From NCBI RefSeq assembly GCF_003234965.1, contig NZ_QKVK01000003.1, positions 1 to 64,000 on the forward strand: a DNA stretch of 64,000 nucleotides, read 5' to 3'. Shown piece by piece: positions 58,897-64,000 of the stretch. Position 1 is the first letter of the stretch. The number at the start of each line of letters is the position of its first letter. The translations under genes were made by a program, and so were the position numbers. This DNA is from Aestuariivirga litoralis. Lineage in GTDB: Bacteria; Pseudomonadota; Alphaproteobacteria; Rhizobiales; Aestuariivirgaceae. Below the pieces are notes generated by a model that worked only from the letters and a program-made list of their open reading frames with translations, did no database searches and had not been told where the DNA came from.

Positions 58897-59619
58897 ATGC
58901 AGTTCCTTGCCAACCCGACCCGTTTCCTCAGAATCGCCAATGCGGTGCTGCCTTACGTCTGGGCCATCACCGTGGCCCTCTTCGCCGTGGGCCTCTATGG
59001 CGCGCTGGTCACCGCACCGCCCGACTACCAGCAGGGCGAGACGGTGCGCATCATGTATGTGCATGTGCCCGCCGCCTGGATGGCGCTCTTCGTCTATACC
59101 GTGATGGCGCTGGCAAGTGCCGTCGCCGCGATCTTCCGCCACCCGCTGGCCGATGTTGCCGCCAAGACCGCCGCCCCCATCGGCGCCGTCTTCTGCTTCC
59201 TGTCACTCGCCACGGGTTCGCTCTGGGGCAAGCCCATGTGGGGCGCCTGGTGGGTGTGGGATGCGCGCCTCACCTCGATGTTCGTGCTGATGCTGCTCTA
59301 TATCGGCTACATGGCCATCTGGGCGGCGATCGAGGAGCCGCATCGCGCCGCCATGGTGGCGCGCGTCGTTGCGCTCGTTGGCTTCATCAACATCCCCATC
59401 GTCAAGTTCTCGGTGGACTGGTGGAACTCGCTGCACCAGCCGGCCAGCGTCTTCCGCATGGACGGGCCGACGATCGCCGGCCCCATGCTGTGGCCGCTGC
59501 TGGTGATGGGCCTTGCCTATACCTTCCTGTTCCTGGCCCTGCACCTGACCGCGATGCGCGCCGAGATCGCGGCGCGCAAGATCCGCCAGATCCACATTGC
59601 CGAGATCGGAGAGCGCTGA
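58897..59619 (+). CDS. ccmC: Heme handling protein CcmC
   Basis: The 240-residue six-helix membrane protein delivers heme to CcmE. The tryptophan-rich WWD motif is WGAWWVWDARLTSMF around residue 117, with heme-coordinating His in IMYVHVPAAWMA (~53) and in WWNSLHQPAS (~178). ATG 58897. The stop overlaps the ccmD ATG. Confidence 0.97.
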   Translation: MQFLANPTRFLRIANAVLPYVWAITVALFAVGLYGALVTAPPDYQQGETVRIMYVHVPAAWMALFVYTVMALASAVAAIFRHPLADVAAKTAAPIGAVFCFLSLATGSLWGKPMWGAWWVWDARLTSMFVLMLLYIGYMAIWAAIEEPHRAAMVARVVALVGFINIPIVKFSVDWWNSLHQPASVFRMDGPTIAGPMLWPLLVMGLAYTFLFLALHLTAMRAEIAARKIRQIHIAEIGER

Positions 59620-59774
59620 TGGATTTTTCCGCCAACCATGTGGGCTTCGTCATCGCCTCCTATGCGCTGACGTTCCTGTGCCTCGCCGGCCTGATCATCG
59701 CCACGCTGGGGCGTGACCGGAAACTCCGCGCGCAGGTGGAGCGACTCGACACCCAGCGCAGGAAACCCCGCTGA
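59619..59774 (+). CDS. ccmD: Heme exporter subunit CcmD
   Basis: The 51-residue single-helix protein NHVGFVIASYALTFLCLAGLIIATLGRDRKLRAQVERLD has the CcmD layout: a short N-terminal end, one membrane helix and a charged tail. It overlaps ccmC and ccmG by one base each (TGATG). It is easily missed because of size. Confidence 0.93.
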   Translation: MDFSANHVGFVIASYALTFLCLAGLIIATLGRDRKLRAQVERLDTQRRKPR

Positions 59775-60361
59775 TGAGCACCGCCGAAGCGCCTGAGAAG
59801 CGGTCCCGCCTGTGGCTGGTGCTGCTGCCGGTCATCGTCTTCGCAGCGCTCGCGGCGCTGTTCTGGAAGGGCCTCTCCGGCACGCCGAACCAGATCCCTT
59901 CCGCCCTCATCAACAAGCCGGTGCCGGACTTCGTGCTGAACGCCGTGCCCGGCCTCAACGTGCCGGGCTTCGACGACGAGACGCTGAAGCAGGGCAAGGT
60001 GACGGTGGTGAATGTCTGGGCCTCATGGTGCGCGCCCTGCCGCATCGAGCACCCGCTGCTCACCGAGCTCGCCAGGCGGCCCGACATCCAGCTCTTCGGC
60101 ATGAACTACAAGGACGAGCCGCAGAATGCGGTGGAATTCCTCTCCACCCTGGGCCAGCCCTTCGCCGCCGTGGGCATGGACCGCGACGGCCGCACCGGCA
60201 TCGACTGGGGCGTCTATGGCGTGCCCGAAACCTTCATCGTCGATGGCCAGGGCATGATCCGCTACAAGCACATCGGCCCGCTGACGCCCGAAGCCATTGC
60301 CGGCGAAATGGCGCGCGAGATCGAGAAGGCCAAGGCACCGCTCGCCGGCAGCGGCTCATGA
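59774..60361 (+). CDS. ccmG: Thiol:disulfide interchange protein CcmG/DsbE
   Basis: The 195-residue membrane-anchored (LVLLPVIVFAALAALFW) thioredoxin keeps apocytochrome cysteines reduced. The active site is NVWASWCAPCRIEHP around residue 83, with the cis-Pro loop GVYGVPETFIVDGQG near residue 150. Its stop overlaps the ATG of the ammonia-lyase homologue (ATGA), so that gene is translated with the ccm operon. ccmE, F, H and I are not in the window. Confidence 0.97.
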   Translation: MSTAEAPEKRSRLWLVLLPVIVFAALAALFWKGLSGTPNQIPSALINKPVPDFVLNAVPGLNVPGFDDETLKQGKVTVVNVWASWCAPCRIEHPLLTELARRPDIQLFGMNYKDEPQNAVEFLSTLGQPFAAVGMDRDGRTGIDWGVYGVPETFIVDGQGMIRYKHIGPLTPEAIAGEMAREIEKAKAPLAGSGS

Positions 60362-61788
60362 CCGTCACCCTCGGCAGCCGCGCCGACCTGACGCTGGAGG
60401 CCGCCCGGCGCGTCGCCTGGGGTGGCGAGCCCGTGGCCCTGGGCGATGCCGCGAAGCTGAAGATCGCACAGGCCCGGCAGGACTTCCTCACGCTCATCGC
60501 GCGCGAGGACATCGTGATCTATGGCGTCAACACCGGCTATGGCCACCAGGCCAAGCGGCGGCTGACGCCGGCGGAGCGGACGGAGCAGGCGAAGGCGCCC
60601 ACCCACCACCGCGCCGCCTCCTGGGGTGACCCGCTGCCGCAGCGCGTGCTGCGCGGCATCGTCCTCGCGCGGCTCGCCAATGTCATCGAGGGCCATGCCG
60701 CACTCTCGCCGCATGTGGCGGACGCGGTCGTCGCCATGCTGGGTGGCGAGTCGCTACCCCCCGTGCCCGCGCGCGGCCAGGGTGGTGCCGGCGAGATCCT
60801 GTCGCTGTCCTATCTCTTCCTGCCACTCTCACAGACTGTGGAACTGGCCGAGAAGGACCTTCTCTCGCTGATCAACGGCTCGCCCGCGGCCTCGGCACTG
60901 GTCACCGATGCCGCGCTGGCCGCGCGCGCAAGGCTCGAGCTGGTGGCCGATGTCTTCGCCCTTGCGGCAGAAGCCTTCAACGCACCGCTCGGTCATTTCG
61001 CGGCGGAACTCGAAACGCTGTGGAACAACCCGCATGATGCCTGGGCGCTCGACGCCCTGCGCCGCCGCATCGGCGGCGGCCATGGCGGCGAGCGCCGCCC
61101 CTATCAGGCGCCGGTGTCGATCCGCATCATGCCGCGCATCTTGGGCGAGGCGCACCGCGCCATGGCGGCCGCCGAAACCATCGCCGCCCAGTCACTCGCC
61201 GCGGTGAGCGACAATCCGGTGGTGTTCCCCGCGGGCGAGCGGCTTGGCCCGGACGAGGTGGTCTCGACAGGGGGCTATCACAACGCCCAGGCGCCGGCCG
61301 CCATGGATGCGCTCACCGCAGCGGATGCCAATCTCGCCGTCCTCTGTTCGCGCGTCGCATCCAAGCTGCAGGATGGACCGGTGTCGCTGCTGCCGCCCTT
61401 CCTCGGTTATCCGGAGGGCCGCGACTATCTTGGCTGCCTCGCCATGGCGATGGTGGGCTATGAGGAGGAGATCCGCATGCTGGCGCAGCCCACCCTGCTG
61501 CCCGGCTCCGAATCCGGCGGCTTCGCGCAGGATGACGTGGCCTCGCCCGTCTTCCTCGCCTGGACCAAGCAGGAGAAGGCGGGCGAACTGCTGGAGCTTT
61601 CGCTCGCCAGCCTTGCCCCCGTCGCCCTGCGCGCCTTCGACGTGACGGGGCGCCCCGTTCCGGAGGCGTTACGGCCGCTCGCCGCCCAGATCCGGCAGCA
61701 TTTCCCGGATGATGGCGAGGTGACGGCCATGGGCCAGCGCTGCGCCAGCCTGGCGGCGGGCTTCAGGGCGCGGGTCTATTCGGCTTAG
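60358..61788 (+). CDS. Aromatic amino acid lyase (HAL/PAL) homologue lacking the MIO Ala-Ser-Gly triad
   Basis: The 476-residue protein has the family scaffold: IVIYGVNTGYGHQAKRRL at the N-terminus with the conserved Tyr, NVIEGHAALSPHVADAVVAML, LLSLINGSPAASALVTDAAL, DNPVVFPAGE and HNAQAPAAMDAL. In active histidine or phenylalanine ammonia-lyases the strand before the NG motif holds GSVGASGDLAPL, whose Ala-Ser-Gly cyclises to MIO; here it reads ARGQGGAGEILSLSYL, with no A-S-G. The QDxYSLR motif is QDGPVSLL. So it probably does not use MIO chemistry. It is embedded in the ccm operon. Confidence 0.85.
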   Translation: MTVTLGSRADLTLEAARRVAWGGEPVALGDAAKLKIAQARQDFLTLIAREDIVIYGVNTGYGHQAKRRLTPAERTEQAKAPTHHRAASWGDPLPQRVLRGIVLARLANVIEGHAALSPHVADAVVAMLGGESLPPVPARGQGGAGEILSLSYLFLPLSQTVELAEKDLLSLINGSPAASALVTDAALAARARLELVADVFALAAEAFNAPLGHFAAELETLWNNPHDAWALDALRRRIGGGHGGERRPYQAPVSIRIMPRILGEAHRAMAAAETIAAQSLAAVSDNPVVFPAGERLGPDEVVSTGGYHNAQAPAAMDALTAADANLAVLCSRVASKLQDGPVSLLPPFLGYPEGRDYLGCLAMAMVGYEEEIRMLAQPTLLPGSESGGFAQDDVASPVFLAWTKQEKAGELLELSLASLAPVALRAFDVTGRPVPEALRPLAAQIRQHFPDDGEVTAMGQRCASLAAGFRARVYSA

Positions 61789-61799
61789 GGGTGGAGGGG

Positions 61800-62300
61800 T
61801 CAGGCCCGCTTGCGGGTCTTGATCTTGCGGACAGGCTTGGCCGGTTCCTTTTCCTCGATGCGGTCCATCTCGGCGGCGAGCACGGCCAGATTGTCGATGA
61901 AGGACTTGCGGTCGGAAGACGGGATGAGGGAGAGCAGCTGCTTGTCGACCTCGTCAGCCCCGGGCTGGGCCATCTTCAGCATCTTCTTGCCCACCGTGGT
62001 GATGCGGATCGAGTTGGTGCGGCCGTCGTCCTTGGTGCGCTTGCGCTGGAGATAGCCCTGGGCCAGCAGGCGTGCCACGAGATCGGCCAGCGTCGAGCGG
62101 TCGATGCCGGTGAGCTTGACGAGCTCGGTCTGGCTCTTGCCGTCATTGGCATCGACCGCGAGCAGAACGGTGAACTGGCGATGCGTGAGGCCAGACTTCC
62201 CCACCTCGCCCATGTAGATGAGGTTCGAGTATTGCGCCGCCCGTTTCAACAGGTGGGATGGTGAACGCGAGAACTGCTTCACGTCCTTGGTCGTTGTCAT
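61800..62300 (-). CDS. MarR family transcriptional regulator
   Basis: The 166-residue winged-helix protein has HRQFTVLLAVDANDGKSQTELVKLTGIDRSTLADLVARLLAQGYLQRKRTKDDGRTNSIRITTVGKKML, the MarR DNA-binding core with the D-x-R wing, between dimerisation helices, and a Lys/Arg-rich tail (EKEPAKPVRKIKTRKRA). Target and ligand unknown. Convergent with the lyase homologue across 11 bases. Confidence 0.92.
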   Translation of the reverse strand: MTTTKDVKQFSRSPSHLLKRAAQYSNLIYMGEVGKSGLTHRQFTVLLAVDANDGKSQTELVKLTGIDRSTLADLVARLLAQGYLQRKRTKDDGRTNSIRITTVGKKMLKMAQPGADEVDKQLLSLIPSSDRKSFIDNLAVLAAEMDRIEEKEPAKPVRKIKTRKRA

Positions 62301-62538
62301 GCGCCCCGTCTCCTGCCCGCGCGCCCGAGGTCTGCCTCACGCTGCGCGTAAAATTCTGGTGCCATCTCTGGCTTGTCCGATGCTCAACAGCGTGGGGACC
62401 CACCCCAGCGGAGCCGCGCACAAGTAGCGGCTCGGATTTTGCGCTGCAAGCAAAAAGCGGTGTGGAAATTCCGTGGATGCCCTTTGCCCGGTCCTGAGTT
62501 AAGATGATCCGCACACAGATTTCAACACTTGACAAGCG

Positions 62539-63063
62539 ATGGCCATTCAGACTCAGAGCCCCGACTTCCGCCGTGAAATTCCCGATGGCGACAGCCATGA
62601 AAGGGACGTCTGCGCCACCTGCGGCTTCGTGAATTATGTGAACCCGAAGATCGTGACAGGATCGATCGTCAGGCATGATGGAAAGATCATGCTGTGCCGC
62701 CGCGCCATCGAACCGCGCATCGGATTCTGGACCTTGCCCGCAGGCTTCATGGAGGTCGGCGAAACAACCGAGCAGGCCGCCATGCGCGAGGCGCGCGAGG
62801 AGGCCAATGCCGCGATCGTCATCGACCGCCTGCTCGCCGTCTACACAATCCCGCGCATCGCCCAGGTGCAGATCATGTATCTGGCACACCTTGCGGAGCC
62901 TTCCTTCTCGCCCGGCCCCGAGAGCCTCGAGGTGATGATGGTCGGCTGGGACGAGATCCCGTGGGACGAGATCGCATTTCCCTCGGTGACATGGGCACTG
63001 GAGCAATATCGAACCATCGAGGGTGTTGCGGAGTTCGCGCCGTTTTCGAATCCCGCTCCCTAG
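62539..63063 (+). CDS. NUDIX hydrolase with N-terminal CxxC segment
   Basis: The 174-residue protein starts with DVCATCGFVNYVNPKIVTGSIV, a half zinc-ribbon often found in NADH-pyrophosphatase-like Nudix proteins, followed by the Nudix box GFMEVGETTEQAAMREAREEAN (around residues 75-96) and VGWDEIPWDEIAFPSVTWALEQY. Only one CxxC pair is present, so a zinc ribbon could form only in a dimer. The substrate is likely a nucleoside diphosphate derivative. ATG 62539. Confidence 0.88.
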   Translation: MAIQTQSPDFRREIPDGDSHERDVCATCGFVNYVNPKIVTGSIVRHDGKIMLCRRAIEPRIGFWTLPAGFMEVGETTEQAAMREAREEANAAIVIDRLLAVYTIPRIAQVQIMYLAHLAEPSFSPGPESLEVMMVGWDEIPWDEIAFPSVTWALEQYRTIEGVAEFAPFSNPAP

Positions 63064-63065
63064 GT

Positions 63066-63151
63066 CCGTCACCCCGGCGAAAGCCGGGGCCCAGCTTTGG
63101 TTCAGCGCACGTGAAAAGAAAGCGGGGTCCCGGCTTTCGCCGGGATGACGG
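63066..63151. repeat. Paired intergenic repeat, family C copy 4
   Basis: Inverted units CCGTCACCCCGGCGAAAGCC... and ...GGTCCCGGCTTTCGCCGGGA with TGACGG, separated by ~12 bases, between the convergent NUDIX and yciB genes. Paired changes (AGCGAAAGCT to GGCGAAAGCC) keep the palindrome relative to copies 1 and 3. Confidence 0.85.
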
Positions 63152-63157
63152 CTTTGA

Positions 63158-63733
63158 TCAGGCCTTCTCGTCCTCGATCATGTGCTTCGACATGAAGGGG
63201 GCATTGGCCACCGCAAAAACCAGCGTCAGCGGCAGCAGGCCGAACACCTTGAAGTTCACCCACTGGTCGGTGGTGAAGTTGCGCCACACCACCTCGTTCA
63301 GCACGGCGAGGAACAGGAAGAACAGGCCCCAGCGGATCGACAGGGTGCGCCAGGCGGCCTCCGTCAGCTTCACCGCCTCGCCCATGATGAGCTTCAGGTA
63401 GCTCCGCCCGAAGGCCACGCCGCCCAGCAGCACGGCGCCGAACAGCGCATTGATGAGCGTGACCTTCACCTTGATGAACAGGTCGCTGTGGAGCCACAGG
63501 GTGAGCGCGCCGAACAGCGCCACGAAGATCGCCGAGACCAGCGGCACCATGGCGATCTTGCGCGTCAGCACCCAGGAGGCGGTGAGCGCCACCGCGGTCG
63601 CCACCATGAAGATGCCGGTGCCCCAGAAGATGCCGGCCTTCCAGTTGGCGATGAAGAAGCAGACGAGCGGCCCCATCTCGATCAGGAGCTTGGTGCCCTG
63701 CCCCATCTTCGGGGCTGACGTGAAGCTGCTCAT
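63158..63733 (-). CDS. yciB: Inner-membrane septation protein YciB/IspZ
   Basis: The 191-residue protein with five to six membrane helices contains LIEMGPLVCFFIANWKAGIFWGTGIFM at the start and GLFFLFLAVLNEVVWRNFTTDQWVNFKVFGLLPLTLVFAVANAPF at the end, both characteristic. It influences envelope integrity and cell division. The ATG overlaps the ftsY stop (CAT/TCA over 63730-63733 on the plus strand), as usual in this order. Confidence 0.95.
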   Translation of the reverse strand: MSSFTSAPKMGQGTKLLIEMGPLVCFFIANWKAGIFWGTGIFMVATAVALTASWVLTRKIAMVPLVSAIFVALFGALTLWLHSDLFIKVKVTLINALFGAVLLGGVAFGRSYLKLIMGEAVKLTEAAWRTLSIRWGLFFLFLAVLNEVVWRNFTTDQWVNFKVFGLLPLTLVFAVANAPFMSKHMIEDEKA

Positions 63734-64000
63734 CTCTCCTCCAGTCCGGCGATCGCCCGCGCGAAACCATCCGCATCGAAGGGCTGCAGGTCCTCGACCT
63801 GCTCTCCCACGCCGATGGCATGGACGGGGATCTTGTACTTCTCCGCGATGGCGACGAGGATGCCGCCGCGCGCCGTGCCGTCGAGCTTGGTCATGATGAG
63901 GCCGGTGACGCCCGCGACCTTGGTGAAGATCTCGGCCTGGGCCATGGCGTTCTGGCCCGTCGTCGCATCGAGCACCAGCAGCACGGCGTGCGGTGCCGCC
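63730..64000 (-). CDS. ftsY: Signal recognition particle receptor FtsY, C-terminal part
   Basis: The final ~90 residues of FtsY, cut by the window edge at the 5' side. Visible are AVLLVLDATTGQNAMAQAEIF with the G3/DATTGQ box, MTKLDGTARGGILVAIAEKYKIPVHAIGVGEQVEDLQPF with the G4 TKLD and closing GVGE-D segments, and the GLEER end. The NG GTPase pairs with Ffh to target membrane proteins. Confidence 0.95.
   Translation of the reverse strand, partial: AAPHAVLLVLDATTGQNAMAQAEIFTKVAGVTGLIMTKLDGTARGGILVAIAEKYKIPVHAIGVGEQVEDLQPFDADGFARAIAGLEER

Overview
The window is a GC-rich, densely packed stretch of chromosome, most likely from a member of the Hyphomicrobiales (Rhizobiales) of the Alphaproteobacteria. 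The evidence is the gene order rplU-rpmA-GNAT-obgE-proB-proA-nadD-rsfS-rlmH ... envC-ctpA-divergent deacetylase-rppH ... atpHAGDC and ccmABCDG ... yciB-ftsY. Other alphaproteobacterial marks are an IalB protein, PhaR/PhaA/PhaB, a perfect TTAA-N7-TTAA CtrA box, DUF1127 proteins and the ethylmalonyl-CoA pathway enzymes. No rRNA, tRNA, phage or transposase gene was seen.

Layout. 1-9 kb: a cut J-domain membrane protein, an RpiR regulator, a beta-CASP metallo-hydrolase paired with a LOG protein, PPK2 polyphosphate kinase, a small K+-channel-like protein, ribokinase, ArgG and an SDR. 9-21 kb: a 555-residue acyl-CoA dehydrogenase that looks like methylsuccinyl-CoA dehydrogenase, IalB, an exported phosphodiester glycosidase, RlmN, small membrane proteins, crotonyl-CoA carboxylase/reductase and ethylmalonyl-CoA mutase, and a periplasmic ClpP-fold protein. 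21-29 kb: the rplU to rlmH block. 29.4-34.5 kb: an AraC/arylsulfatase island with two small exported proteins, lying between rlmH and envC. 34.6-41.6 kb: envC, ctpA, deacetylase, rppH, a HAD hydrolase and a DEAD-box helicase with a long leader. 41.9-46.8 kb: the F1 ATP synthase operon. 47-52.5 kb: a broken GIY-YIG gene between inverted repeats, two DUF1127 genes, truncated haemoglobin, a cupin, formate-THF ligase and a gamma-glutamyltransferase homologue. 52.8-57.5 kb: a PAS-GGDEF-EAL protein, then phaR divergent from phaAB. 57.6-64 kb: ccmABCDG, an ammonia-lyase homologue lacking the MIO triad, MarR, NUDIX, YciB and the C-terminal end of FtsY.

How the genes fit together. PhaA and PhaB make 3-hydroxybutyryl-CoA for storage; Ccr, Ecm and Mcd belong to the ethylmalonyl-CoA route for C2 (and, with the serine cycle, C1) assimilation, which starts from the same intermediate. 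Formate-THF ligase fits a C1-capable lifestyle but does not prove it. TTGC-N3-GCAA-type palindromes recur upstream of the mcd candidate, ccr, ecm, the DEAD-box gene and in the phaR/phaA gap, suggesting shared control. Three families of palindromic repeats, two of them as paired inverted copies, occupy many intergenic gaps.

The best leads for something undescribed are the MIO-less ammonia-lyase homologue in the ccm operon, the sulfatase island with its two unrecognised exported partners, the GIY-YIG gene nested in inverted repeats, the Lys/Ala/Pro-rich extension upstream of rsfS, and the shared palindrome. No defence system, CRISPR array or integrative element was found.
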